From the NCBI RefSeq assembly GCF_002775205.1, contig NC_036448.1, positions 1,426,001 through 1,490,000 of the forward strand: a stretch of 64,000 bases of DNA, in the 5' to 3' direction. The position numbers and the translations under genes are program-made. The stretch comes from Xiphophorus maculatus. Taxonomy: Eukaryota; Chordata; Actinopteri; Cyprinodontiformes; Poeciliidae. The notes under the pieces were generated by a model. It saw only the letters and a list, made by a program, of their open reading frames with translations. It was not told the DNA's origin and searched no databases. Below, piece by piece: positions 39,510 to 64,000 of the stretch; position 1 is the first letter of the stretch, and each line of letters opens with the position of its first letter.

Positions 39510-42480
39510 TTAAGTATTACTTCATGTTTTAAGTTTACATGAGAGGCAGCTTAAACATATTTATTAATGGCTTTGTTAACCAACTGTTTGGCGTTTAATC
39601 AGGACAAAATATGTGGTTTTGTGGGTTATTCTGTCTCTATACTTTAAGATATTTTAGATTAATTACAGGCTTTTTTTTTATTAAACCGCGATAAATAGAT
39701 GTTATCGATACTATGTGAGATTGAAGCTGTGTAACAGCAGTGTAATATTAGTGTATGATTAAGCATATCCTGTCATTTCAAGTGCACAGTGACCTGCGCA
39801 GTTCGGTGGACACATTTGATAAAGTCATACAAAGGATTAATGCGCAAAAGAGTTTGCGGTGATCTGTCTGCGTTTAATTTAATTCTAATAAAATCTGATA
39901 CTGGGAATGCGCTAACGTGAGAACGGGCGAACCAATAAGGGATGTTTACGGGAAAATAATAATACGGGAGCACAGCGGGAAACGGGGTTAGAAAACGGTA
40001 GTTTCCCGACCAAAACGGGAGACTTTACAGGTCTGTTCAGTAGAAGGTTTATCCTCAGCAACAGACTTTTAAACTAAGATACCATATCTTTTCGACGGCT
40101 TAAACGTAGCCGACATAATATATGACTTATTGATTTGCCTTTATAACTCAGCATATCAGAACATTCTCTTCTTACCTTGTTTAGCTGCCAGTCTGACTCT
40201 ATTACCGGTGTTATGGATTAACTGGTGGCTAAATTAACTGGTTGAAATCTATGTGCACCGCATTTGTTTCTAAATTGTAGGTGGCTGCATCAATGCCTGT
40301 TGAAAAATGCTAACTATGTGACAAAATCGTTTGCAAAACTTTACTATAAATCCCATTTGAAGCAAATATGTTCAATGTTCCATGTGAAAATTATGTTTCA
40401 AAACAAGTTTCTACAGAGCAGCGTTCAGTGTGTATCGAAAACACCGCATTTGAGCAAAACCAGATCAATGAGTAACACAATCCCATTCACATTCATTCAT
40501 GTTCACCAGAATAAATTAATTTCATCTCATGAACAGCCGCAATGTAAACCTAAGTGGAAGGTTTCTGCTTTTTGTAACCAGCACTGATCAGAAAAACATT
40601 GGAATTGACTCTCAAGTATCTGTAATGTGATTTATTAACACTTCTAGCCTAGTGTGTGTTTTTGGATCAGATCCTGCAATGCAACCTCACTGTTTCTGAA
40701 CTTTCTTCTTTTAGCGACACTACCCACAGGAAGTGTCGCTAAACAATGAGGTTGGTTTCATCATATTTAATAAAATTTAAATCACATACCTGATGGTGTT
40801 GCTTTACGTGGAGTTTACGTGTCCAATTAGAGAGGAATATCAAGTAATGTTAAGTTATACTGCAATAAAAATCTCGTCTAAATGACATAACGTTAACAGC
40901 CAAAATGATAATAATAAACGTTCCTACATTATACTGTCAGATACCAACAGATTATGATCCATATCTACAGTATTTGTCTGTGTTCTCTACTGGGAAACAG
41001 TTTGCAGGCTGGTGACGAGGGGAAATCAACTTAAAAACAAAACGAGCCGCATTAAGATTAACTAGTGACAGTCAAACGGGGTCCTCAACGCAGATGTTTG
41101 TAAAAAAAAAAAAAATTTAGGTGGCTATGTCGTTTCCTGATCAAAACGCGACAAACGTAAATAAACGGATTAGAAAATGTCTCTTTCTCTATGATATCTT
41201 CAAAACAATAATAATTCTTTGTATGTGAAGGAATATTCAAGAATATATTTAAATATCACCAAAATACACCACACTTCAAGAAGAGGCTGTGCTAAACTGT
41301 AAGAATTTGTACCATCACCCACCATTTAGAGAACTGATGATTATTTTACATTTTCTCGGTCTTATATTGACTGACATGTTCTGCTAACATGTCGATAAAT
41401 GTAAACAGTTTTGATATCATGAAAACTACGGTAATTCTTTGCTCACTTAATGGAAGCCACTTTATTTCGTTTGCACCTTAATTGGGCTGCAGACGCAAAG
41501 CTGTGCAATTTAGTAATTTCACAAAATCCTTACAGTTAAAAGTTTGCCTGGCAAACCTGTTAAACGATGTTACCTTCAAAATGTTGGCAGCAAGGGAATT
41601 TTATTATTTTAGACAGTAAAATAAACTGGTCCAAAACTTGAATTAGATGACTGCGTTAACTGAACTCGTACCAGCGGTCGCTGAGTTCAGAGAGCAAAGT
41701 TTTCTCCACTAAACTATATCGACCGACGGAAGTCCAATAATCCAACCCGTTATTGATTCTGATCTAACGGACACCTGGCGCTTTAAGAAGCAAACCTGGA
41801 TTAACTGGTGACACTTTCAGAATCTCAGTTTGAGGGAAGATTTGAACCGTTTCTGATGTAAAAGTATAAAAGACAATAGTTTTTTGTCTCTTATGGTTGA
41901 GTTTTAGAGTCACTTGATGAAAAGAATAAAGATGTTTAATTAAATTACGAGAAAAAAGATCAACAATAAAGAAGAAATGACACTGCCACATAGATCTGCA
42001 GTAGCCATGTCTTCTTTAAATGAACTAGGAAATAAACTATATCTTGTTACAAAAACAGTGTTTAAAAAGATTTCACTATAGTTTATGTGGATATCTAATT
42101 CAAATATCATACAATATGAGGGAGATGTGAAAACAACACAGCCAGTCGATCTTTTTAAACGTTTTATTTTTAATCCCATGGCTCTTCAACATTTATGTTG
42201 GCTTTCAGGGATTAATCTTTGCTTTGAGATCTGCTTATGGCATCTTGAGATCTATTTCGATCTTCCTTTGACGAGTTTCAACCTCTGAAGCAACACAGAA
42301 ATCTTCTGCGTAATTCACGTTTTGGTGATTTTGTAGATTAATGTAAAAAAAAAAAAAGGCAACATACCTTGTTAGACCAATAAAAGTCTTTCTAATTAGT
42401 TATTCCCGAGATCTTAATGGGTGTCTTACGGCATCGGATAGTATTTTTGTAAAAATTTGTAGTCTTTTCAGCTTATTGCA
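39510..42480. other. Intergenic sequence upstream of acot11, no gene seen
   Basis: The 107-codon + frame at 40264-40587 resembles nothing known and has no splice support. A structured palindrome lies at 40682-40756 (see findings). A remote acot11 5' exon could lie here unseen. Confidence 0.4.
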
Positions 42481-42621
42481 TTGTTTACTTCCTGGTTCAG
42501 TAAAGGGGTCCTAAAAAGTCACGCCCACGAAAGACAAACATCTGTCTTTCCTAGTTGCGCGCTCCCGACACAGGGGGAACAGATTTTCACAGGGGAACAG
42601 AATTGCGCACAAGACCTCTAC

Positions 42622-42845
42622 CAGTTAATCCAAACCACCGGAGTCTGGACGGAGCAACCAAACAAAGCGTTCAAACTTTCTCCAGAACACACACGGAATG
42701 TCAAATCCCAGAGGAGCAGACCTGAGTAGTTTCTGTTAAACTTGCACCAACAAACATCCACCAGCTCCAACAGAATCCAGCCTGGCCGCCAATTCACCAA
42801 ACACCCAGCAACTAACCAACACCGCTTCAGCAGCACTAATATAAG
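42622..42845 (-). promoter_or_regulatory. acot11: Weak candidate for an acot11 5' noncoding exon
   Basis: On the - strand a GC- and CpG-richer block ends in TTAACTG|GTAGAG (donor 42621-42620). It lies 4.4 kb upstream of the first acot11 coding exon, on the right strand for a 5' UTR exon. Only composition and one donor support it. Confidence 0.2.
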
Positions 42846-43245
42846 AACTCTGGATTACAAGTTTTGGACGCATTAGGATTCATTTACCTGATAACAGGTC
42901 AACAAGTCTACACACGAAAGACAATCAACAAAATTTGCTACGTGTTCCTGTGAATATTTCAAAATAAAAGCCATCCAACTAGGCAAACTGCCATTGTGGT
43001 GTTTGGCTGTGCAATTTAGCCGCTAATGTTGTTTAACGGAGGAATCAGCCAGAGCTTTAACGAGAACTAAACTATTTTGCTTCTGAAGGCAAAACACTTG
43101 ACTTCCGGTTTCGTGTGGAAATCTTCACAGCTTCACACAACTGTAGAAAAGTTGATCTTAGTTTTAGGAAGAGCTGATTGTGAAAAGGTGCATTCCGTGT
43201 GAACGTGGCTGCAGAGGCTTGACTCTGTGGACTTTATGCTTTGAG

Positions 43246-44010
43246 TTTAAAGCTGCAGTATGTAACTTTTTTGAGGAAATATTATTTTCATATTTGTTAA
43301 AAACCTGATTATGTCCTGAAAGTAAAAGATGAGAGAGACAATTTGTGAAAAAATCAAGTCTCCATGCCTCTTCTCTGTGCTCCTAATGGCATTTAGAAAA
43401 AAACACTCCGCTCCCGAACCAAAGCAGCCAATCAGAGCCACGAGGCGTGTCTTATATATGCAGCTCACTGCTGGTGGTTTCCTAATGGCAGAGAAACAAA
43501 CCAACCTTACAGGGAAATGTCTAATTTCTGGAATAGTACCTGGTCCAAAAACCAAGACAGGTAAACAAAAGAAGACCCACGATGAAAGGCAAACTAAAAA
43601 GAGAGAAATAGGCCGAGTAAAAAATAAAACAAGGGTAAATATTGGAGCAGCGCTTCGTAGGTGGAGTTCTGAAAGGATTCAAAACTGATCCAGTTATCCA
43701 CATCTCTGCCTGACAAGTAAGTATCTCTGCTTGATTTTTAATTTTAAAAAGTAACAGCTGAGATGCGGTTACAGTATCACTGGTGATGGTGCAAATCTAA
43801 TATTACTCTGTAGCTTGATGCAGCACAGTAAGAAAGTTGTAGCCGGATGGTGATTCATTTTAACATTACCTGATAACTCAACCTCAGTATAAATATTGTT
43901 TCTATACCTACATTAATTTGTCCCAACATATTTTTCGGATCAGAATTAAATGCATCTAGATTTGGTTAAATTATTTTATTGTGAAGTGACTAGACCAAGG
44001 ACACAATGAC
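43246..44010. other. Intergenic, possible repeat
   Basis: The stretch beginning TTTAAAGCTGCAGTATGTAA (about 43246) resembles the start of a common fish dispersed repeat. The + frame 43329-43688 is not recognised. No second end was found. Confidence 0.25.
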
Positions 44011-44017
44011 AGATCAA

Positions 44018-46670
44018 ATCAATCAATCAAATTTTATTTGTATAGCACATTTCAGCAGCAAGGCATTTCAAAGTGCTTTACATCATATCAAACACAGAAA
44101 CACAATGCAATATAGAATCAACAATCAAAACACAGCATTAAGTCAAGTTACATCAATAAATTTGTAATTGATCACATTTCAAATACAATTCTAAACAGGT
44201 GGGTTTTTAGTCTAGATTTAAAAGAAGTCAGTGTTTCAGCTGTTTTACAGTTTTCTGGAAGTTTGTTCCAAATTTGTGGTGCATAGATGCTGAAAGCTGC
44301 TTCTCCTCGTTTGGTTCTGGTTCTGGGGATGCAGAGCAGACCAGAACCAGAACCTGAGAGGTCTGGAAGGTTGATACAACAGCAGCAGATCTTTAATGTA
44401 TTGTGGTGCTAAGCTGTTCAGTGATTTATAATCTAACAACAGGATTTTAAAGTCTGTTCTTTGAGCTACAGGGAGCCAGTGGAGGGACTTTAAAACTAGT
44501 GTTATGTGCTCTACCTTCCTGGTTTTAGTGAGAACACCAGCAGCAGCATTATGGATCAGCTGCAGCTGGAGGATTGATTGACAGACCTGTGAAGACGCTG
44601 TTGCAATAATCAATACGACTGAAGATGAAGGCATGGATGAGTTTCTCTAGATCTGGCTGAGACATTAGTCCTTTAATCCTGGAAATGTTCTTCAGGTGAT
44701 AGAAGGCCGACTTTGTAACTGTCTTTATGTGGCTCTGGAGGGTCAGGACAGAGTCCATCACTACTCCCAGGTTTTGGCCTGATCTCTGGTGTTTAGTTGT
44801 AATAACTGAAGCTCTGTATTGACTCTAGATCTATAACTCTAGATTTATAACTCTAGATCGTTCCTCTTTAGGTCCAAAAATAATAACTTCAGTTTTGTTT
44901 CTGTTCAGCTGGAGAAAGTTTTGGCACATCCACACATTTATCTGTTCTATGCATCTGTTCAGTGATTGGATGGGGTCAAAGGTCACCTGGTAACATCGTA
45001 ATGTAGAGCTGTGTGTCATCTGCATAGTTATGGTAGCTAATATTATTTCCTGTTATAACCTGAGCTAGTGGGAGCATATAAATATTGAATAAGAGGGGTC
45101 CTAGGATGGAACCTTGGGGTACCCCACATGTGACCTTTGACCTCTTTGATGAGAAGTTTCCAGTTGAAACAAAGAAATCCCTGTTCTTTATGTAAGACTC
45201 AAACCAGTTAAGCACTGGACCGGAGAGTCTGACCCAACTCTCCAGTCGATTCAGTAATATGTCATGGTCAACACTGAGGTCCAACAGAACCAGCACTGTG
45301 GTTCTGCCACAGTCTGTATTTATATGGATGTCATTGAACACTTTTACGAGGGCGGTCTCTGTGCTGTGGTGAGACTGGAAACCAGACTGGAAGGAGTCAA
45401 AGAGGTTGGTTATTGTTAGGAAGCTAGTTAATTGTTTACACACAGCTTTTTCAATAACTTTGCTGATGAATGGGAGGTCAGAGGTCGGCCTGTAATTCTG
45501 CATTAGTGATTTGTCCAGATTGTTCTTTTTTTATCAGTGGTTTGATTACTGCTGTTTTCAAAGCCTGGGGGAAAACGCCTGATGAGAGCGATGAGTTTAC
45601 TATTTGGATCAGATCAGTAGCAATAACAGGCAGGACTTTCTTAAAGAAATGTGTGGGTAAAACATCCAGACAACTAGAGCTTAGTTGACTTGTAATTTCC
45701 TGTAGGGTTTCATAATTAAGTAGTTGAAATTGGGTCATTTTTCCTGTATTTGTTTTGTTTGAGCACAACATTGGTACTGACTTTATAGTGGATGTGCAGA
45801 TTAATCCTCTGATTTTTTGAATTTTCTCTGAAACGAAGCTGGAAAACTGGTTGCAGGCGGCAATACATTGGAATTCAGGCGGTAACGTCATAGGAGGGTT
45901 TGTGATTCTGTCAACTGTTGCAAATAAAGCTCGAGCATTGTTAATGTTTTTGTTTATGACATCTGCAAAGAAAGCCTCTCTTGCATGTTTTAGTGTTAAA
46001 TGATAGTTACGTAGTCTTTCTTTATAGATGTCACAATGAACGTGAAGGTGAGTTTGACGCGATTTTCTTTTGGCCCTACAGCAGAGTTGTCTTGCAGATC
46101 TACTGTAACTGTTTGTGCATTTCTCCATGGAGATTTCTTCCTGCCAGACACAACCTTCATTTGCTGACAGACCAGGAATCACTCTGTTAACCATTTTACA
46201 CAACACATGTACAATGAGATTAAAGTAAAAAAAGCTGACTCTAAAAACTAATGGCAGTGCAAACAGAGTAAGAAATACTTATAATATAAACATAAATATG
46301 GTGATATTATAATGATACATATAATGTTCAGATTATTATTCACATTGGTTAAATTAAGTTTTCTATCTAAAGAATCCAAACAGAATGTATCCAGATGTTG
46401 TCTTGCAGCCTTCATCTTTTACAATCAGTTGAATTAAACAGTGGATAATTAATTGCATTTTGCCTTTAACTTTGCAGAAATTCCTAATACCAAGCATGCA
46501 TGTCTCAACAATGGGGAGGAAAAACTCCCCATTGTCTTTATCTGGAAGAAACCTCCAGCAGAAAGTGGGTGAGTACACCGATCTGCCACGACCAACAGGG
46601 GTTTTGAGAAGACAGAGCAGATACACACAATAGAAACAGAATCTAATAAGAGTACTAGGACATGTCAAAA
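44018..46670 (-). mobile_element. Nearly full L2-like LINE, antisense
   Basis: Read on the - strand: a 5' region with the 11-bp stem 46508-46518/46525-46535, upstream ORF2 (46206-45478, LSANEGCVWQEEISMEKC), RT core (45503-44976: [58 protein letters not shown]), then the C-terminal part to 44245. The 3' end is 'caaataaaatttgattgattg' complement at 44018-44045. Frame changes near 45490, 45000 and 44600 make it inactive. The C-terminal part is nearly identical to 20097-20540. Confidence 0.88.
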
Positions 46671-47089
46671 AAAAAAAAAACTATAATATTTCCAGTCATT
46701 TCAGATAATGAAACTGTCATTTTATAGAGCTTCATTATTATACAAACCACTTCCATGTTATTGTTTACATCTGGAAATTTCATGCATGGGCAAAAGGCTG
46801 TAGGGTAAAAAGACAATTGTTATACACATAGATATGAATACATAGACACCTCAGTGAACACTGAGACCTACTTTACATTGCCACCTTCTTGAACGTGGCA
46901 GTACAGTGATCAGAGGTCTATTATTCATGTGCTGTGTGGATTTGTTTAAACTGTTTCAAAGCGCAAACTGGACCTATTAGAAGACCATAATAGACCAATC
47001 AAAAACTGATACTTTAAGCACAAACTTGTGAAATGTAAGGGACATAAAAAGGCTCAACAACCCGATAAAGAATGCTGGTGCTGTTCTGG

Positions 47090-47412
47090 TTCAGTTCTGG
47101 TTCTGGTTCAGTTCTGGTTCTGTTCTGGGGATGACTGTGGAACCTCTGGAGATGATGATTCAAAGAAGGATTCTTCATAAAATCAATAAAATTATGGACA
47201 ACCCTGACCATCCTCTTCAGGAGACTGGCTTGAGAAAACAGAGAATCTCCAGTCAGAGGTTTCTTCAGATTCGCTGTAATACAAACTGCTACAGGAGATC
47301 TTTCCTGCCAACAGCCATCAAGATCTACAATAACTCTTTGAAGAATCTGAATTCATGAGTTACAACAACATTTAGTTATCCTTTGGGACCAATAAAGTAT
47401 TTTTGAATTTGA
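47090..47412 (+). mobile_element. Rex1/Babar-like LINE 3' end
   Basis: The frame 47131-47358 reads MMIQRRILHKINKIMDNPDH then RCNTNCYRRSFLPTAIKIYN, a typical fish LINE ORF2 C-terminus, followed by CCTTTGGGACCAATAAAGTA. 5'-truncated. Confidence 0.7.
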
Positions 47413-47799
47413 GTGTGCATTTGTTGCACTCACAAAACAGACAGGAGTCCTTCTTCAGTTTTGGCAACTTTATTTGCCCCACGCTGTGTGTATTTTTAAT
47501 TTGGATTTGTTTCCTCTCAGAAGCAGCCGGGCACAGAAAACCGCTACAATATTTCTTATTTTCTGCGCTACAACGTTACAACTAACCATCTGACCCACTT
47601 TCCCAACCAATCAGTGACGTAGCACGCAGCTCAGATTCTGCAATGTTTCTCCAGCTGAACAAAAACAACCGGGCAATAAAATATATTAAATAGTGTTTTA
47701 TCCATAAATTTTAAAAAATAGTAATCATTTCAATAAAATACTTTTAGTATGCAACACATTTATATGAACTCAGGCCTCCTCGTATGAATTGCTGCATCA

Positions 47800-48340
47800 A
47801 CCATCAGCCTGTGATTATGCGTAGGTGTAATGGAAGCTCAGATAGCTTTGATAGCTTCCTTCAGGTCATCTGCCTTGTTGGGTCTGATGTCTCATCTTTC
47901 TCTTGATCTCTTGACCACAGCCCACATATTTTCCATGTGGTTAAAGATCAGAGGAGCTTGCTGGCCAATCAAGAACAGGAATACCATGGTCACTGAATCA
48001 ACTTTCAGTACCTTTGGCTGTGTGAGCAGGTGCCAAGTCTTTTTGGAAAATAAAAAAAGCATCTCCATGCAGCTTGTCAGCAGAGGGAGCATGGAGTGCT
48101 CTAGAATGTCCTGATAGATGGCTATACTGACTGTGAACATCAAAAAACACAGTGGACCAATGCCAGCAGATGACATTGCATCCCAAGACATCATTGACTG
48201 TGGAAGCTTCACAACTGCCTTCAGGCGGCGTGGATTCTGTGCCTTTCCACTCTTCCTGCAGAGCCTGGAATCCTTGGTTTCCACATGAAATGCAGAATTT
48301 ACCTTAATCTGACATCAGGACTCTGGACCAGTGAGCAACT
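47800..48340 (-). mobile_element. Tc1-like transposon relic
   Basis: - strand fragments read METKDSRLCRKSGKAQNPRR, KLPQSMMSWDAMSSAGIGPL, DLAPAHTAKGTES (frame-shifted) and IGQQAPLIFNHMENMWAVVK, which correspond in order to the catalytic half of a fish Tc1 transposase. Frameshifted and without clear termini. It lies just downstream of the C5orf22 gene. Confidence 0.75.
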
Positions 48341-48499
48341 GTATAGTTCCATTTCTCCTTATCTAAGGTAAGATGCCTCTGACATGAAAAATTATGATTC
48401 CTGGTCAAATCAATTCTATTTATTGGGCTCATACAATCACATTTCTTTAAATCAACAGTTGTTGAAGACGGTACAAAACGTCACTTAAAGACAGCAATT

Positions 48500-48505
48500 T
48501 TTATT
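48500..48505 (-). terminator. Poly(A) signal of the C5orf22 orthologue
   Basis: AATAAA on the - strand about 145 bases after the stop codon (48652-48650). Confidence 0.5.
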
Positions 48506-48649
48506 CCCCAATCTTGGGGACAAAATGACCAAAACTGGAAAAAGTACAAAAAGTTTGAAACGGACAATTCACGGTAACTCTTTTTTTCACTCTGAGCCAA
48601 ATTTGTTTGAGTTGTTAAAACATTCATGATAAATTGTTTGTGTGGCAGT

Positions 48650-61819
<13,170 letters not shown>

Positions 61820-61964
61820 TTCTGCATGAAGTTGTTTCCCTAACGGACTCTTTAATCAGATTGACTTGAGCAAGCTAGCAGTAAACCTTTTTGGACGAAA
61901 AGTGCAGTCATGTCCCGCGAGCGAAAAGTAACCGGAAATTCACGCAACAGAGTTTTTATCGCCG
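61820..61964. promoter_or_regulatory. Candidate bidirectional promoter
   Basis: Between the C5orf22 ATG (61819, - strand) and a + strand ATG at 61910 lie 90 bases. The + strand then reads 18 codons and a splice donor GCCG|GTAAGA (GT at 61965). An ETS-like ACCGGAAAT is at 61931-61939 and CpGs cluster in CCCGCGAGCG. Human C5orf22 shares a head-to-head promoter with DROSHA as I recall, so the + exon might be a noncoding drosha exon; no drosha coding sequence is visible in the window. Confidence 0.45.
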
Positions 61965-61969
61965 GTAAG

Positions 61970-64000
61970 AAACAAGAATGAAACAGAAAGGTTCTGTCAC
62001 TGAGTCGAAAACAAATCAAATAATACTACAGAAAGGAAACATTTATAAATATAAAGTTTAACGGCTACAGCTGGTTGTAAATAGTAAGGAAAAAATTCTA
62101 ACTATTTATCAAAATATGTCATCAATGTCCTCATAGAGAAGACGTTTTATCAAGTATATTTAAAATTTATTGTTTTTATTGTGGCACCACAGCTTTCCCT
62201 TTAAATTTGATCTGCCCTTTATCAAATAACCTCTGTTTGTTTGTATGTAATGCTTGTATTATATGCGCAAATTTCTCTGCAAATCTGCGAAAAATTAATC
62301 TCAGTCCTAAATTCATATGTTTAAGGGTTAGGGCTAGGATTATTTTCAATTGAAGTAACTTTTTTGTTTTCTGTAATGTTTGCTCGATTGTCCCTGGACA
62401 GTTTAAATTTGATTAATCTTTACCTTTATTAATAACACTGATTGAGAGCAATTTTATTTTATGAAATTTATTTTAATTCATGAATAATAATTTATAGTAA
62501 GTAAATGAATTTCATTATTATTCAAGGTCACTGTCTGGTTGTAGCTGCACCAGGTTGGTTATAGCTATGCAAACAAGTGCACATTCACATGCCTGTGCAC
62601 ATGTGTGACTCAGCACTCACCCGGAAACAAACCAACTTCCTGAATCTGCTGATAAATTAGGAAAATTAACTATTGCCAACCTAAAACTGCAGCCCTCAAT
62701 ATAAGAGAGAAAAATGTTTTGTCAGGTTTTATGAGGTCAAGGTGCTAAAGTGTTTATTGAATTGATATTATCACCAGGTTTAACCTTGACAGTTGCAAAC
62801 ACCAAAGATAGGATAAAGATCTTCAGTTTGTTTGACCTTGTAACACAGCAATCTCCACAGAAATTGACACATCATTGTTAGAGTTCTTTGCACTGATATA
62901 AATGTTTACAACTTTCCCATATGTTAGCGTATGAGGGCTTAGAGATATATGTCGATTATTTAAAATAAGGTAGCTAATTTAAATAATCAAATCACAAGAA
63001 CCTGACTTTATTTGTTCATCTTTGCAAACTTATCAGTGAGAGAAAATAATTGAAGTATATATCAAATAGTAGAAATTTTAGTCTATTCAGGACATCTGGC
63101 TTGTTATTTATAATATAACATCCTGTGTAGCAAACAAATCATGTTGCTTTTACCCAAGGTTCACTATGAAGATGACAGATTTATTAACACATAAGTTTAA
63201 TATTTCTGCACATGTCTAGTACATTTCTTTGACAAACCTAGTTCTCCCTCATCTGTACTTTTGAGATGTCTTACAAAAACTCTCTCACACTGAAGTGCGG
63301 TCAGGGGAGCCTCACCTGTCATCATGAAAAAATAATATATAATAATAAAACAATTTATATTGCTATTTTCACCCTGTGGTTTGTACAATAAAGTACCTAT
63401 TTTTCATTTAGCTTAACCAATTCTGATTATTTTTTTCTTCAAAATTGCTGAATTTTCCCATTCAAATGCCCAGAAGTGAAGCCTGTGAAGCAGCAGTGAG
63501 CTGAGCCTCACCTGGGATTGATCAACCTCTGGCTAACTTCTCTGGCTGCCACTCTATGGGAACATGTTCCTCCTGTCTGTACGTCGCCAATTAAATGGTT
63601 AAAAAACATTTAATATATGAACTGATTTTCCATAATTTAGCTTATATAATACAATGTACAGTGTTTTTTGTCACAAACTGTGTGTGTAACGTGATTCATG
63701 TGCTGAGGAGCGATCAGATACGGCAGAGAACAGATTCGAGGTGAGGCAGGCAGTTCTCTTGCCTCATGGCAGGGGGCGCTCATGATCCCAGACATTGTGG
63801 CTCCACAACTGCAGAGTAAGAGACAGTAACAGCGAGCTAGCCATACAGTATAGTCAAGTGCAGCGATATATTTATAGTTTTCTCCTCTTACCACAACAAT
63901 CACTTATTAATAATCGCAAAAACCATAACCTAAAACCATACTACTGCAACACACTGAATGTTATGCTCTTCGTGTGGGAAATATTTGAGTGTTTTTTTGT
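61970..64000. other. Right-hand sequence, no gene recognised
   Basis: Mostly AT-rich. Between about 63290 and 63900 there are recurring 'gagcctcacctg' motifs (63308 and 63505) and a purine-rich block with CAGGGGGCGCTCATGA (about 63770) that may belong to a repeat. The 88-codon - strand frame at 63637-63903 is not recognised. If a + strand gene starts at 61910, this is its first intron. Confidence 0.4.

Noticed and set aside
40264..40587. 107-codon + strand ORF upstream of acot11
   Set aside because: Its composition (many Q, K, H, F codons) is like translated noncoding DNA, with no promoter or family match.

Overview
This is teleost fish nuclear DNA, probably a percomorph; I cannot name the species. 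The evidence is split genes with GT-AG introns, three genes whose predicted proteins match vertebrate families over their full length, and a dense load of fish-type repeats: hAT, Tc1-like, L2-like and L1-like elements, tRNA-derived SINEs, and TA, CA and TGAT microsatellites. There are no bacterial operons, CRISPR arrays or rRNA genes.

Three protein-coding genes could be rebuilt exon by exon, each with every splice phase closing. (1) fam151a, + strand, 12 coding exons, 5711-19376, 582 aa: a type II membrane protein with two menorin-type (DUF2181) domains. (2) acot11 (themis/BFIT-type acyl-CoA thioesterase with a START domain), - strand, 16 coding exons, 38220-22309, 610 aa. (3) The orthologue of human C5orf22 (UPF0489), - strand, 10 coding exons, 61819-48650, 449 aa. 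fam151a and acot11 converge tail to tail, as I recall them doing in human 1p32. The C5orf22 orthologue is on another chromosome in human, so its place here is a fish arrangement.

Layout: 1-1100 holds a CpG-rich stretch with a possible divergent promoter: a - strand first exon starting at 286, and a + strand exon with a TCTCGCGAGA element and a splice donor at 1095. fam151a follows, with a TATA/HNF1/GATA promoter candidate near 5385-5430. Its introns hold an L2-like LINE (8490-10420) and a 3.6 kb nested hAT composite (13555-17144). The space from 19.4 to 22.3 kb holds LINE fragments. acot11 occupies 22.3-38.2 kb; its introns carry a relative of the composite, a 967-bp hAT-like element, a recent L1-like insertion with a 70-bp target duplication, and a second copy of a 1.27 kb hAT-like element. 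From 38.3 to 48.6 kb lie a SINE, a solo-LTR-like unit, a nearly full L2-like LINE and a Tc1 relic. The C5orf22 gene runs from 48.6 to 61.8 kb, with Tc1 relics, a MITE, the third copy of the 1.27 kb element and an L1-like fragment in its introns. Its first exon faces a + strand donor at 61965, suggesting a bidirectional promoter. From 62 to 64 kb I recognise no gene.

The three genes do not form a pathway. The strongest observations are about mobile elements: nested insertions whose order can be read from paralogous empty sites, a 344-bp near-identical block inside otherwise diverged repeats, and a 70-bp target duplication. Two other points stand out: arginase-like metal-binding motifs in the C5orf22 protein, and two candidate divergent promoters.
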